From assembly GCF_003013245.1 (NCBI RefSeq), contig NZ_PXYY01000005.1, forward strand, positions 1-54,602: a stretch of DNA of 54,602 nucleotides. The letters run 5' to 3'. Positions 15,995 through 25,647 of this stretch are shown piece after piece. The notes below the pieces were generated by a model. That model had not been told where the DNA came from. It saw only the letters and a list, made by a program, of their open reading frames with translations, and did not search any database. The position numbers were made by a program, and so were the translations under genes. The first letter of the stretch is position 1. Every line of letters starts with the position of its first letter. This DNA is from Neisseria iguanae (GTDB taxonomy: Bacteria > Pseudomonadota > Gammaproteobacteria > Burkholderiales > Neisseriaceae).

Positions 15995-16207
15995 TTATTT
16001 CCAGCTTTCCAAATCCAGCAGCCGTTTGGCCGCCGGCGGCGAAGCCAGGTCTTCAAGATAGGCTTTCATGGCTTCGTAGGAAGTGCAGGCGGTCAGGTAT
16101 TTGTCCTGCTCTTCATCATTCAGCCTGAAAAATACGGCCTGCTCTTCGGGGGTGAGCAGGTTATCCCAGTCGTCTTGCCAAATGTCGGCGAAATTTTCCG
16201 AAGTCAT
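15995..16207 (-). CDS. Hypothetical acidic protein
   Basis: 70 residues with many acidic and aromatic positions (NFADIWQDDWDNLLTPEEQA). The ATG overlaps the stop of the preceding gene (ATGA), and AAGGAA precedes it. It is the last gene before a strong terminator. Its net negative charge and place between mobilisation genes would suit an antirestriction or regulatory helper, but no family is recognised. Confidence 0.55.
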   Translation of the reverse strand: MTSENFADIWQDDWDNLLTPEEQAVFFRLNDEEQDKYLTACTSYEAMKAYLEDLASPPAAKRLLDLESWK

Positions 16208-16470
16208 GATGTTCCTTTTCTGATGTTCCAGTCTCCCGCCTTATCCACCGCGTCCTTGTCGACATATCGAATTCGGTTGCCTTCGCTTGAAATATAACGG
16301 CTTCCGTACACACGGATTTTCAGACGGCCTGCAGGCATTTTTTTCAACACGTCGCAATACATCAGATAGTCGATTTTGGAACGGCTGTTCAACGAATGCG
16401 TGCATTTCAACACATGGATGCCTGCCCACTTTTCAGGGCGTTTTTTGTGTATCGTCCTGCCTATCATCAT
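16204..16470 (-). CDS. Hypothetical basic protein
   Basis: 88 residues from ATG 16470, 6 nt after AAAAGGAGATG. Basic, with several aromatic residues (SKIDYLMYCDVLKKMPAGRL). It contains a DUS in coding sequence near 16319-16330. Co-transcribed with the acidic gene downstream by a 4-nt overlap. No family recognised. Confidence 0.55.
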   Translation of the reverse strand: MMIGRTIHKKRPEKWAGIHVLKCTHSLNSRSKIDYLMYCDVLKKMPAGRLKIRVYGSRYISSEGNRIRYVDKDAVDKAGDWNIRKGTS

Positions 16471-16483
16471 AGGTCATCTCCTT

Positions 16484-16696
16484 TTATCGTGAAATTTCCG
16501 GTTCCTGCTCTTGGCTGTGTTCAGGACGGTGTTGCGGTTCCACCGTCATTTTTTGTGCCGACGGTGCTTGCGTAGGGCTGGGAATCTGAATTGGCTGAGG
16601 CAGTTTACTGCCTTTCATCTTCTTGGCCGTATGCTCGTAGTAGTTACGCAATGCATCGGTGCGGGTATCGCCTTCCAAACCTTGCAGCGTGTCCAT
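16484..16696 (-). CDS. Hypothetical C-terminal fragment or small protein
   Basis: 70 residues: a helical first half (LRNYYEHTAKKMKGSK) and a low-complexity Pro/Gln/Glu tail. There is no good ribosome binding site. The frame is open upstream and reads NLAFGHFSQPL immediately before the ATG, next to the stop of the transglycosylase. Loss of one T from a run at about 16730 would detach this piece from that protein, so it may be the tail of a longer ancestral protein. No function proposed. Confidence 0.4.
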   Translation of the reverse strand: MDTLQGLEGDTRTDALRNYYEHTAKKMKGSKLPQPIQIPSPTQAPSAQKMTVEPQHRPEHSQEQEPEISR

Positions 16697-16728
16697 AAGC
16701 GGTTGTGAAAAATGCCCGAAGGCTAAAT

Positions 16729-17379
16729 TTAAAACTCTTGGAATACGTCCCAGGTTTCATGCTGGCGTTTCATCACCACAGGCATAGCTCTAGCAGTTTC
16801 CGATTGCACGGAGACTGCAACAGTATTAGGTTCTGTCGTAGGTTTAACAGAAGATTTTGCAGGAATAGGCATACTATAAGCAGCCGTTTTAAGTAAAGGC
16901 TTTTTACTCAGACGCGCGTATCGATATTTAACATTCCGCACATAAGCTCGAGTTTCAGTATAGGGCGGAATACCCTTATACCGATCAACCGCACCCTCAC
17001 CGGCATTATATCCAGCTAAAACCAAATCAAGATTACACCCAGTTGGGTGACTTCTATCCGGATAGCGGTTACATAAGAAGCGTAAATATTTTGTTCCTGC
17101 AATCAAATTTGGTTCAGGTTGATATAAAAGTTTAGGGCTCACCCCCATACGCGCTGCCGTAGGTGGTATTACCTGCATTAAACCTTGAGCATCTTTATGG
17201 GATAAAGCCTTCGGATTTCCTTCACTTTCTCGCCCCATAACAGCCCATATAAGATTTGTATCCAACCGCTGCGCTGCTGCGTGTTTTTCAACTAAAGCAG
17301 CGTATTGCGGAAATGTTAATCTGTCTGCATTTGCTACTGAAGCTAAGAGCAACGCTGCCATGAATACTTTTCTTTTCAT
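16729..17379 (-). CDS. Lytic transglycosylase, VirB1-like
   Basis: 216 residues. A signal peptide (MKRKVFMAALLLASVANA) starts at ATG 17379 behind AGGAGG. The SLT domain follows with the catalytic glutamate in WAVMGRESEGNPKALSHKDA, then GLMQVIPPTA and the AGYNAGEGAV motif, all typical of family 1 enzymes. It cleaves peptidoglycan in the periplasm. Beside mobilisation genes it most likely serves a conjugation apparatus (VirB1/TrbN role), although no other type IV secretion gene is in view. Low-complexity tail of about 60 residues. Confidence 0.8.
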   Translation of the reverse strand: MKRKVFMAALLLASVANADRLTFPQYAALVEKHAAAQRLDTNLIWAVMGRESEGNPKALSHKDAQGLMQVIPPTAARMGVSPKLLYQPEPNLIAGTKYLRFLCNRYPDRSHPTGCNLDLVLAGYNAGEGAVDRYKGIPPYTETRAYVRNVKYRYARLSKKPLLKTAAYSMPIPAKSSVKPTTEPNTVAVSVQSETARAMPVVMKRQHETWDVFQEF

Positions 17380-17400
17380 TGAACCTCCTTTCAAAAACAA

Positions 17401-17449
17401 AAAAAGCAATATCTAAAGCTTCTTCAAGAGAAGGTTTTAAATATTGCTT
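17401..17449. other. Hairpin upstream of the transglycosylase gene
   Basis: AAGCAATAT (17404-17412) pairs with ATATTGCTT (17441-17449), with further pairing inside (CTTCTTC with GAGAAGG). It may be a terminator of the element or an attenuator. The rest of 17380-17555 is AT-rich with no gene seen. Confidence 0.4.
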
Positions 17450-17555
17450 CTGTGTCGAAATTGTGCCTGAAGTACAATTTTTACAACTACTGTATCAGGC
17501 TGTGTATGCAGGATTAAATACTGTTTAAAAACAATTAGTTATATTTTATATTTAT

Positions 17556-17602
17556 GACTTTTAATCCGTTGGTCGAAGGTTCGAATCCTTCACGACCCAC
17601 CA
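17556..17602 (+). other. attachment site: 3' fragment of a tRNA-Lys gene
   Basis: The 47 nt from GACTTTTAATCCG through TGGTCGAAGGTTCGAATCC to CACGACCCACCA match the 3' part of tRNA-Lys(UUU): the anticodon loop CTTTTAA, variable loop, T arm (GGTTCGAATCC) and acceptor with CCA. The 5' half is missing; the preceding bases do not pair with the anticodon stem. This is the usual scar where an element integrated in a tRNA gene. The intact copy is expected left of the window, with the element at 1-17555 between. The fragment keeps its terminator (17612-17645) and lies 185 nt before lysS. Confidence 0.85.
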
Positions 17603-17611
17603 GATAAAAAT

Positions 17612-17645
17612 AAAGAAACCTGCTTAGTAATAAGCAGGTTTCTTT
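17612..17645 (+). terminator. Terminator downstream of the tRNA-Lys fragment
   Basis: The perfect stem AAAGAAACCTGCTTA with its complement, probably the original tRNA terminator. Confidence 0.8.
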
Positions 17646-17787
17646 ACGTCTGACTGAAAGGTTGGCCGAATTTTCAGACGTACTTGAGTAGATAAAACAA
17701 GCGGTTTCGCGTAAAATATGTGCAATATTTATCTGTCTCAAGAAGGCCGTCTGAATCTGCGGCCTGTCTTTATTTTTGGAAAACACC

Positions 17788-19299
17788 ATGAGCGAACAGC
17801 ACAATCCGCCTGTCGAGCCGCAACTTGACGAAAACCAAATCATGACCTTGCGCCGTGAAAAACTGGACGACATCCGCAAACAGCGCAATGCCTACCCCAA
17901 CGATTTCAAACGCGACAGCTTTGCCACCGACTTGCACCAGCAATACGATGCCTTAAGCAAAGAAGAACTTGATCCGCAAGCCATTTCGGTCAAAATCGCC
18001 GGCCGCATGATGCTCAAGCGCGCGATGGGTAAAGCCAGCTTTGCCACCATTCAAGATGCCAGCGGCCAAATCCAGCTTTACATTAACAATCAAGGCGTGG
18101 GCGAAGCGGCGTACGACGATTTCAAACATTGGGATATGGGTGACATCGTCGGTGCGGAAGGCACTTTGTTCAAAACCAACCACGGCGAATTGACCGTGCG
18201 CGTATCGGTAATTCACTTGTTGAGTAAATCGCTGCGCCCACTGCCGGACAAACATAAAGGCTTGTCTGACCAAGAAACCAAATACCGCCAGCGTTATGTG
18301 GATCTGATTGCCAACGAAGAATCGCGTCAAACCTTTATCAAACGTAGCCAGATTATTCAATCGGTGCGTAATTTCATGGTGGGCGAGCAGTATTTGGAAG
18401 TAGAAACGCCGATGATGCACCTGATTCCGGGCGGCGCGACGGCCAAACCGTTCGTCACCCACCACAATGCCTTGGATATTCCGCTATATCTGCGTATTGC
18501 GCCGGAATTATATCTGAAACGCTTAGTAGTCGGCGGTTTGGAACGCGTATTTGAGATCAACCGCAGCTTCCGCAATGAAGGCATGTCAGTGCGCCACAAT
18601 CCCGAATTCACCATGATTGAGTTTTACGAAGCATTTTCCGATTACGAACGCATGATGCAGATGGCGGAAGACATCATACGCAGTGCATCGATGACAGTCA
18701 ACGGCACGGCAAAAATCAGCTACAACGGCAAAGAAGTCGATTTGGAAAGCCCTTTTGAGCGGCTGACGATTTTAGGTGCGATTAAAAAATACAATCCGCA
18801 CTACACCGATGAGCAGTTAAACGATGCCGAATGGCTGAAAAAAGAAATTATCAAACATGGTGAGAGTCTGCCGCCTTCTCCAGGCATCGGCAGCCTGCAA
18901 TTGGCTTTGTTTGAAGGTTGCGCTGAGAGTAAATTGTGGAACCCGACCTTTATTGTGGATTATCCGGTAGAAGTGTCGCCATTGGCACGCGCATCCGACA
19001 GCAAACCGGGTTTGACCGAGCGTTTTGAGTTGTTTGTGGTCGGCCGTGAATTGGCCAATGGCTATTCCGAGTTGAACGATCCGGAAGACCAAGCCAACCG
19101 CTTCAAATTGCAAGTGGCGCAAAAAGATGCCGGCGATGATGAAGCCATGCATTACGATTCCGACTACATCCGCGCGATGGAATACGGTTTGCCGCCGACT
19201 GGTGGTTGCGGTATCGGCATCGACCGCTTGGTGATGCTGCTGACCGATGCGCAAACCATCCGTGATGTGATTTTGTTCCCGCAAATGCGTCCGGAATAA
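17788..19299 (+). CDS. lysS: Lysyl-tRNA synthetase, class II
   Basis: 503 residues. It charges tRNA-Lys with lysine using ATP, in the cytoplasm. The N-terminal OB-fold anticodon-binding domain covers about residues 60-150 ([20 protein letters not shown]). The class II catalytic core has motif 2 [20 protein letters not shown] and motif 3 [14 protein letters not shown]. The ATG at 17788 is preferred to the TTG at 17776 because GGAAAACACC sits at correct spacing. It lies just downstream of the tRNA-Lys fragment, implying that the ancestral order was tRNA-Lys then lysS before the element entered. Length is normal and intact. Confidence 0.97.
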   Translation: MSEQHNPPVEPQLDENQIMTLRREKLDDIRKQRNAYPNDFKRDSFATDLHQQYDALSKEELDPQAISVKIAGRMMLKRAMGKASFATIQDASGQIQLYINNQGVGEAAYDDFKHWDMGDIVGAEGTLFKTNHGELTVRVSVIHLLSKSLRPLPDKHKGLSDQETKYRQRYVDLIANEESRQTFIKRSQIIQSVRNFMVGEQYLEVETPMMHLIPGGATAKPFVTHHNALDIPLYLRIAPELYLKRLVVGGLERVFEINRSFRNEGMSVRHNPEFTMIEFYEAFSDYERMMQMAEDIIRSASMTVNGTAKISYNGKEVDLESPFERLTILGAIKKYNPHYTDEQLNDAEWLKKEIIKHGESLPPSPGIGSLQLALFEGCAESKLWNPTFIVDYPVEVSPLARASDSKPGLTERFELFVVGRELANGYSELNDPEDQANRFKLQVAQKDAGDDEAMHYDSDYIRAMEYGLPPTGGCGIGIDRLVMLLTDAQTIRDVILFPQMRPE

Positions 19300-19391
19300 A
19301 ACATCAACCTCAAGGCCGTCTGAAATAAATGTTTCAGGCGCCTGCAGATTTGCATAGCAAGTACAACTTTTGATAACAGAAAAAGGTCAGT

Positions 19392-20089
19392 ATGCGGCAG
19401 CATACTGCCTTTCCCAATAAGAAAGTTTGCGCCCATTTGCGTAAGCACGGCACCATTTACCGCTTCCCGCACTGCGACCGTCAAAACGGTGCCACCTGCG
19501 CATCATCCCCAAACCCTACCGCAGAACATACGGAAGCGGTTTATGGAACAAAGGAAAAGTGCCCGGCCGGGCCGGCATGGAAGAGCGCCCGGCCATCGTC
19601 GGCAGGAAAAAGCATGCCGGCGGTTTCGAGACGGATACCATCGCCGGCAAAGCGCAAAAGAACGAGCTGCCGGTTGCCGTTGGCCGGGTAACCAAATTCG
19701 CCATCATCAGAAAAATCAAAAACTCAAAGCCGGATATGTTGCAGGAGTCATTACCCGGGCTTTAAAGCCGTTCAAACATCATGTTAAAACCGTCACATTG
19801 GATAACGGCAAAGCGTTTTACCGCCACAGAACCTTTGCCAAAGCGCTGGGGCCCAAACCTACTTCTGCCCTCCCTGCCGTTCTTGGGGAAAGGGGACGGT
19901 AGGGAATACCGGCAGTTGATACGCCGATACTTCCAGAAAGGAACGGATTTCAGGAAATTCGGCAGGCAACAAATTAAGGCGGTCGAAGATGCCCCTAACC
20001 GCCGCCGAGGAAAAATGCCGGATTATGATTCTCCGGTTAATTTGTTTCTGAAAGCGGTACAATCGGGAACAGCCAAATGTTGCATTTGA
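19392..20089 (+). mobile_element. Remnant of an IS30-family (IS1655-like) transposase
   Basis: Pieces in different frames together resemble an IS30 transposase: YRFPHCDRQNG, then PYRRTYGSGLWNKGKVPGRA, ERPAIVGRKKHAGGFETDTI, VGRVTKFAIIRKIKNSKPDM, TVTLDNGKAFYRHRTFAKAL and, last, RRYFQKGTDFRKFGRQQIKA. The DDE residues can be traced (ETDT, TLDNG, late E region). At least three frameshifts and loss of the N-terminal domain make it inactive. It lies between lysS and the alanine symporter gene. Confidence 0.75.
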
Positions 20090-20284
20090 AATGCGGACTC
20101 ACAGGCCTTTTATTGTGGATAATATTTACGGTTGTATTGAAGACGGGTTCTTTCTGAAAAGACAACTGTTTAAACAAATGGTTACACAAATATCAACAAT
20201 CTGATACAATTGTTTACAATTTAGGATTTAGGCGGACTGATGGGAAAGGCCGTTTGGAACTGTTTTTCATTTTGAAAGGTGACT

Positions 20285-21700
20285 ATGACCGAATCTTTAC
20301 ACCAATGGGTGAATGCTATTAACAGCCCGTTGTGGGACGGCTTGATTTTCTTGTTGATGGGGACAGGTTTATTTTTTACCGTCGCGACCGGTTTTGTGCA
20401 ATGGCGGCTGTTTGGCCGCAGTGTGAAAGAAATGTTGGGCGGGCGCAAGCAAGGTAGCGATCCGCACGGGATTACCCCATTTCAGGCGTTTGTGACCGGC
20501 TTGGCCAGCCGTGTCGGCGTGGGCAACATTGCCGGTGTGGCGATTGCTATCAGTATCGGCGGCCCTGGAGCGGTGTTTTGGATGTGGCTGGTTGCCTTAA
20601 TCGGTATGAGCTCTGCGTTTGCCGAATCTTCACTGGCGCAGTTGTTTAAAGTCCGTGATTATGACAACCATCATTTCCGCGGCGGTCCGGCTTATTATAT
20701 TACTCAAGGTTTGGGTCAGCGCTGGCTGGGTATTTTGTTTGCCTTGAGCCTGATTTTCTGTTTCGGTTTGGTCTATGAGGCGGTGCAGTCGAATACGATT
20801 GCCGCAGCTGTCGAAACGGCTTGGGGCTGGGACAAACATTCGACTGGTGTGGCGTTGGTAATTCTGACTGCGCCGATTATTTTCGGCGGTATCCGCCGTG
20901 TGGCGAAGCTGGCGGAAATGATTGTGCCGCTGATGGCTGTGTTGTATCTGTTGATGGCGCTGTATATTATCGTGACCAATATTGGTATGTTACCGCAAGT
21001 GTTTGATTTGATTTTCAGCAATGCCTTTAAATTTGATGCGGCAGGCGGCGGTTTGCTCGGCGGTCTGATTTCGCAAACGATGATGATAGGTATCAAACGT
21101 GGCTTGTATTCGAATGAAGCGGGTCAAGGATCGGCTCCGAATGCTGCGGCTGCGGCTGAAGTGAAACATCCGGTATCTCAGGGTATGATTCAGATGCTGG
21201 GTGTGTTTGTCGATACCATCATTGTTTGTTCGTGTACGGCGTTTATCGTGTTGATGTCGGATACACACGGTAGTGATTTGGTCGGTGCGCAGCTGACTCA
21301 GGCGGCGATTGTGAGCCATGTCGGTGAGTGGGGAGCGGATTTCTTGGCGGTGGTGTTGTTTATGTTTGCCTTTACGACCATTATCGGCAACTATGCCTAC
21401 GCTGAATCAAATGTGCAGTTTATCAAGAGTCATTGGCTGATTATGGCTGTATTCCGTATGGGTGTGCTGGGTATGGTGTATTTCGGCGCGGTGCAAAGCG
21501 TGCCGTTGGTGTGGGACATGGCCGATATGGCGATGGGGACAATGGCGTGGATTAATCTGATTGCGATTCTGTTGCTGTCGCCGCTGGTGTTTCTACTGCT
21601 GAAAGACTACACGGCCAAGCTGAAAGCGGGTAAGGATCCTGAATTTAAATTATCCGAACATCCGGGCTTGAAACGCAAAATCAAATCGGATATTTGGTAA
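20285..21700 (+). CDS. Sodium:alanine symporter (AGCS family)
   Basis: 471 residues with about 11 membrane helices. Family signatures are GLASRVGVGNIAGVAIAISI near residues 80-100 and the segment GLYSNEAGQGSAPNAAAAAE near 280, which line the sodium and amino-acid sites. It imports alanine or glycine with sodium across the inner membrane. The ATG at 20285 follows GAAAGGTGACT; a GTG at 20279 is the alternative. Single gene, followed by a terminator. Confidence 0.93.
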   Translation: MTESLHQWVNAINSPLWDGLIFLLMGTGLFFTVATGFVQWRLFGRSVKEMLGGRKQGSDPHGITPFQAFVTGLASRVGVGNIAGVAIAISIGGPGAVFWMWLVALIGMSSAFAESSLAQLFKVRDYDNHHFRGGPAYYITQGLGQRWLGILFALSLIFCFGLVYEAVQSNTIAAAVETAWGWDKHSTGVALVILTAPIIFGGIRRVAKLAEMIVPLMAVLYLLMALYIIVTNIGMLPQVFDLIFSNAFKFDAAGGGLLGGLISQTMMIGIKRGLYSNEAGQGSAPNAAAAAEVKHPVSQGMIQMLGVFVDTIIVCSCTAFIVLMSDTHGSDLVGAQLTQAAIVSHVGEWGADFLAVVLFMFAFTTIIGNYAYAESNVQFIKSHWLIMAVFRMGVLGMVYFGAVQSVPLVWDMADMAMGTMAWINLIAILLLSPLVFLLLKDYTAKLKAGKDPEFKLSEHPGLKRKIKSDIW

Positions 21701-21719
21701 TTCGGACGGCCTTGTTTTA

Positions 21720-21749
21720 AAAAGCTGCTTTCTTTGGAAAGCGGCTTTT
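21720..21749 (+). terminator. Terminator after the symporter gene
   Basis: The stem AAAAGCTGCTTTC/GAAAGCGGCTTTT. Confidence 0.75.
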
Positions 21750-21767
21750 CTTAATATCTAAAAACCA

Positions 21768-21800
21768 AGGCCGTTTGAAAAGGATTTTTTTCAGACGGCC
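21768..21800 (-). terminator. DUS hairpin after oxyR
   Basis: AAGGCCGTTTGAAAA (one mismatch from DUS) pairs with TTTTTTCAGACGGCC. Confidence 0.7.
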
Positions 21801-21819
21801 CAGATATCAGGTGTAAACT

Positions 21820-22740
21820 TTAATCTTTGATAAAAGACACACCATTCAAATGTGAACTCAAAATCGCACTGCGCAAAGCGGTTAATGCTTTCGGGCGCAC
21901 GAAATTGCGGCGGTATGCCAAAACCACTCGGCGGTTGGGTGCGGTGCCTTCAAACGGAATGATACTAAACAGCAAATGATCGTTTTCGGTCAGGGCGGTA
22001 GCCGGCATCACACTGATGGCCAAGCCACTGGCAACCATGTGGCGGATGGTATTGATGGAGCTGCCCTGCAAGGTATTGGTTAAGCCTTGGATTTTCTGCT
22101 TGGCGGCTAATTCCGCGCAGCTCGACAACACTTGGTCGCGCATGCAGTTGCCTGCGGTCAGCAGCAATACCTGTTCTTCAGCCAACATGCTCGGTGTAAT
22201 AGCATCCAGCTCTTCAAAAGAATGGCCTTTGGGTACAATCACAAAAAATGGTTCGTCATACAAAGGCTCGGTAACAATGCCCGGTTCTTGGAACGGTTCG
22301 GCTACCACGATGGCATCTAGATCACCGCGTTTGAGTGATTCGGTCAGCGTGTAAGTGTAGGTTTCCTCAAGCATCAGCGGCATTTTCGGCGCGGTGTCGC
22401 GCAGCGAAACAATCAGTTTCGGCAAAAGGTAGGGGGCGACGGTGAAAATCAACCCCAGCTTGAATGCGCCTTCCAATTCGTTTTGTTCCTCATTGGCCAG
22501 ATGCTTGATTAAATCAGCTTCTTCCAACACGCGGCGGGCTTGGGCAACAATGCGTTCGCCTGCTTCGGTGGTGATGATGTCGTTGCTGCTGCGGTCAAAC
22601 AGCGAAACCGACAGCTCTTCTTCCAGTTTTTTAATTGCAATGGAAAGGGTAGGCTGGCTGACAAAGCAGCGTCGCGCCGCGCGGCCGAAGTGGCGCTCTT
22701 GGGCAACGGCTACGATGTAACGCAATTCGGTTAAAGTCAT
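21820..22740 (-). CDS. oxyR: Hydrogen peroxide sensor OxyR (LysR family)
   Basis: 306 residues. The N-terminal winged helix ([20 protein letters not shown]) binds promoters. The regulatory domain has both redox cysteines in [17 protein letters not shown] with the exact C-x8-C spacing of OxyR Cys199/Cys208. Peroxide oxidises them and switches transcription of catalase and similar genes. The start overlaps the minE stop by 4 nt (ATGA), so it is the last gene of a minC-minD-minE-oxyR operon, an arrangement known in Neisseria. Confidence 0.96.
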   Translation of the reverse strand: MTLTELRYIVAVAQERHFGRAARRCFVSQPTLSIAIKKLEEELSVSLFDRSSNDIITTEAGERIVAQARRVLEEADLIKHLANEEQNELEGAFKLGLIFTVAPYLLPKLIVSLRDTAPKMPLMLEETYTYTLTESLKRGDLDAIVVAEPFQEPGIVTEPLYDEPFFVIVPKGHSFEELDAITPSMLAEEQVLLLTAGNCMRDQVLSSCAELAAKQKIQGLTNTLQGSSINTIRHMVASGLAISVMPATALTENDHLLFSIIPFEGTAPNRRVVLAYRRNFVRPKALTALRSAILSSHLNGVSFIKD

Positions 22741-23012
22741 TCAGCGGCCTTTTTTTGTTCAGGCAGAGTGATGTTCAATTCAAGAACGTCTAAGCCGTCT
22801 TGTTTCTCTTGAGAAATGCGGATGTCGTCTAAGGAAACGTTGACATACTTAGACAGCACTTCCAGCAGCTCTTTGCGTAGCGTCGGCAGATAATCCGGCG
22901 CACCGCCACCGTTTTCATTGGCGCGTTCTTGCGCAATGATGATTTGCAGGCGGTCGCGTGCCACTTCGGCGGTTTTCGGCTTTCTGCCGAACAGGATATC
23001 TAACAAAGACAT
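22737..23012 (-). CDS. minE: Cell division topological specificity factor MinE
   Basis: 91 residues. The N-terminal [11 protein letters not shown] membrane-binding and anti-MinCD helix is followed by the dimer domain ([12 protein letters not shown]). It stimulates MinD ATPase and drives pole-to-pole or midcell restriction of MinCD. It starts 4 nt after minD and overlaps oxyR. Confidence 0.96.
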   Translation of the reverse strand: MSLLDILFGRKPKTAEVARDRLQIIIAQERANENGGGAPDYLPTLRKELLEVLSKYVNVSLDDIRISQEKQDGLDVLELNITLPEQKKAAE

Positions 23013-23015
23013 GGC

Positions 23016-23831
23016 TTAACCTCCGAACAAGCGTTTGAAGAAGCCTTTTTTCTCCGCTTCGAGGAAACGCATTTCCCGATTTTCACCCAGCAGGCGGGCA
23101 ATCACGTCTTTATAGGCTTCGGCTGCGGCCGCACTGTTTTGATGAATAACCGGTTCGCCGGCGTTGGAAGCCTGCAAGACGTTTTGAGATTCCGGAATCA
23201 CGCCCAACAACGGGATGCGCAAGATGTCGCAAATGTCTTGTACCGACAGCATTTCACCTTTTTCCACGCGCTCAGGGGAATAGCGGGTAATCAGCAAATG
23301 CTCTTTCACGCTGCCGCCTTGTTCGGCTTTGCGCGATTTGCTTTGTAAAATACCCAAAATACGATCGGAGTCGCGCACGCTCGATACTTCAGGGTTGGTG
23401 GTGATGATGGCTTCATCGGCAAAATACAGCGCCATCAACGCACCTTGTTCGATACCGGCAGGCGAGTCGCAGATGATGTATTCGAAGCCCAGTTTTTTAC
23501 CGGCCAATTCTTCCATCACTTTTTCTACACCTTCACGGCTCAGTGCATCTTTGTCACGGGTTTGTGATGCGGGCAGGATAAACAGGTTTTCGCAGTTTTT
23601 GTCTTTAATCAGGGCTTGGTTCAGCGTGGCTTCGCCTTGAATCACGTTGATCAAGTCGTACACGACACGGCGCTCGCAACCCATAATCAAGTCAAGGTTA
23701 CGTAGGCCGACGTCGAAGTCGATAACGGCGGTTTTGTGGCCGCGTAAGGCCAAACCGGTTGCAATACTGGCACTGGTGGTGGTTTTGCCCACGCCGCCTT
23801 TACCTGAAGTTACTACAATAATTTTTGCCAC
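23016..23831 (-). CDS. minD: Septum site-determining ATPase MinD
   Basis: 271 residues. The deviant Walker A motif is VTSGKGGVGKTTTSASIATG at residues 7-26, switch II is in ICDSPAGIEQGA, and the C-terminal amphipathic membrane-targeting helix is KKGFFKRLFGG. ATP-bound MinD dimerises on the inner membrane and recruits MinC. Middle gene of the min operon; full length. Confidence 0.97.
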   Translation of the reverse strand: MAKIIVVTSGKGGVGKTTTSASIATGLALRGHKTAVIDFDVGLRNLDLIMGCERRVVYDLINVIQGEATLNQALIKDKNCENLFILPASQTRDKDALSREGVEKVMEELAGKKLGFEYIICDSPAGIEQGALMALYFADEAIITTNPEVSSVRDSDRILGILQSKSRKAEQGGSVKEHLLITRYSPERVEKGEMLSVQDICDILRIPLLGVIPESQNVLQASNAGEPVIHQNSAAAAEAYKDVIARLLGENREMRFLEAEKKGFFKRLFGG

Positions 23832-23873
23832 GATATTTCCTTTTCAGATACTCAAACTTGAGATTTCAAAAAA

Positions 23874-24587
23874 TTATTCGGTGTCGATTGCGCTGATGAC
23901 CAAGCGGTTGTCTTGCAATGAAACTTGCACCGCGCGTTTATGCAGGTGTTCGGGCAAATCCTGCTCGAAGTTGCGGTAAATGCCGGCCACGGAAACCAAT
24001 TCGGCCTGCATGGAATGGATGAAAATTCGTGCGTTGGTGTCGCCTTTAGCTCCGGCCAACGCACGGCCGCGCATCGGTGCGTAAATGTGGATATTGCCGT
24101 CGGCAATTAGTTCTGCTCCTTGGCTGACAATGCCGGTAACGATTAAATCGCCGTTTTCCGCATAAACTTGCTGGCCGGTGCGCACGGGGGTGCTGATTAA
24201 AACCGTCGGGTTGCTGATAACGGTGGTGGAAACAGCTTTGATGTCGGCCGGTTGCAATTGTGGTGGCTGCTGCGGTATATCGGATTTTTCGCCACGACTG
24301 AACATCAAATGATAGCGCGCCGCATAAGCCGCCCATGTTTCATTTTCGTGGCGCAAGCCTAAAATCTGCATGCCGTAGCGGGCAAACAGTGAAATGACGG
24401 CGGCCAAGTCCAATGATTCAGGGTGCTCGAAATCCTGTACATCCAAAACAAACGGTACAATTTCCAAGCCTTGGTACTGTCCAGTACGCTGGCGCAGAGA
24501 TTCTTCCAATTCAGTCAAATCTGCGGTGTGCAGATAAATAGCCAACACATCCAATCGTGCCGACTTAACGTCAAACGCGGGTTTCAT
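23874..24587 (-). CDS. minC: Septum site-determining protein MinC
   Basis: 237 residues. The N-terminal FtsZ-inhibiting domain is followed by a proline/glutamine linker (QQPPQLQPADIK) and the C-terminal beta-helix domain with VRTGQQVYAENGDLIVTGIV and the RGRALAGAKGDTNARIF signature that contacts MinD. With MinD it blocks Z rings away from midcell. First gene of the operon; promoter region 24588-24660. Confidence 0.96.
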   Translation of the reverse strand: MKPAFDVKSARLDVLAIYLHTADLTELEESLRQRTGQYQGLEIVPFVLDVQDFEHPESLDLAAVISLFARYGMQILGLRHENETWAAYAARYHLMFSRGEKSDIPQQPPQLQPADIKAVSTTVISNPTVLISTPVRTGQQVYAENGDLIVTGIVSQGAELIADGNIHIYAPMRGRALAGAKGDTNARIFIHSMQAELVSVAGIYRNFEQDLPEHLHKRAVQVSLQDNRLVISAIDTE

Positions 24588-24659
24588 AGTGAGTAAACAA
24601 TAAAAAAATTTAATGACGTAAGTTTACCGTGTTAATCTAAGCTATTCAATCCGTTTAGA

Positions 24660-25404
24660 CCGTCTGAAATGAAAAAATATTCCATATTGTGGACGCAGGT
24701 CGCGTCGGGCAAACTTTTGCCGCATTATTGAACCGTCAATCCCGATTGGCAGCTTTCTTAACATCATCAGCCGCCGAATGCCTTTAGGGCAATGGTTCCA
24801 GCGGATATTGCCATTACCTACCGAAACTGCCGAACGCATTACCTGTCATGTCGCATTGCCCCTGCAAACCTTGGTACTGTACTTGGGCGGAGCTCAAACC
24901 ATACAGGTTTTACAAGCAGTTAGCGCGCATAGTGCATTGGCGGGCAGCCTGCACGGTGTTTGCCTTTTCCGATGCCGAACATTCAGTGGCGAATCTGGCT
25001 GGAAATTTGTGCGCCGTCGAAGCCGGACATGCGTATGCTGTCGAGATTTTGCAACAATTGGCCGAAGCCTTGGGATTGACTGCGTTTGCAATGCCGTCTG
25101 AATATAAAGCATGTTACCATGCGGCTTTGTCGGCGGCATCCAATTTCAGCGTGACCTTGGCCGAGTTTGCCCAAAATTTGCTCAAACCCTTGGCTTTGCC
25201 GGAAACCTTATCTCGCCTTTGGTCGGCAGTTTGATGCAGCAGAGTATTGATAATTTAGACAAACTGTCGCCATTGCAAGCACTGACCGATCCGATTGTGC
25301 GCGGCGGCGACAGCACAGTCAGCGGTGCACTTGGCGGCGATGACGGCGGTGGAACAGGCAGATTACCGCATTGGTGTGCAGTATGCCTTGAACGTTGGCC
25401 GTAA
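24660..25404 (+). pseudogene. DUF2520 Rossmann-like protein, decayed
   Basis: Fragments in different frames rebuild one DUF2520-type oxidoreductase-like protein. They are IVDAGRVGQTFAALLNRQSR (nucleotide-binding loop, first glycine altered), TLVLYLGGAQTIQVLQAVSA, FAFSDAEHSVANLAGNLCAV, AMPSEYKACYHAALSAASNF, and PLVGSLMQQSIDNLDKLSPL followed by QALTDPIVRGGDSTV. At least one nonsense codon and three frameshifts are needed. It cannot be functional. It is divergent from minC. Confidence 0.75.
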
Positions 25405-25481
25405 CGAAATTAGATAAAGAATCGGTGGAAAAAGTTCGGATGGTCTTGGAAGAATGGGGAAAGGATGGGTGAATCAAATTT

Positions 25482-25547
25482 AAGGCCGTCTGAAAGCCGA
25501 TTCCGATTCCTTTCATACCGAATTCGGAAACAGCTTTCAGACGGCCT
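25482..25547. terminator. Large inverted DUS hairpin
   Basis: AAGGCCGTCTGAAAGC and GCTTTCAGACGGCCT flank an inner stem TTCCGA/TCGGAA. Confidence 0.75.
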
Positions 25548-25647
25548 GACGGTCATGCCTTTATCGGCACAAGATTGGCTTAAAACTTAGTTTTACTGTA
25601 CTTGCGGGGTTTTAGGGCTGCATATCTGGGTGGCCTTGTTTGGCGCG

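Noticed and set aside
17535-17888. Minus-strand frame of 117 codons containing VGREGFEPSTNGLK
   Set aside because: This peptide is the antisense translation of the tRNA-Lys 3' end, a well-known spurious annotation, and the rest overlaps lysS.
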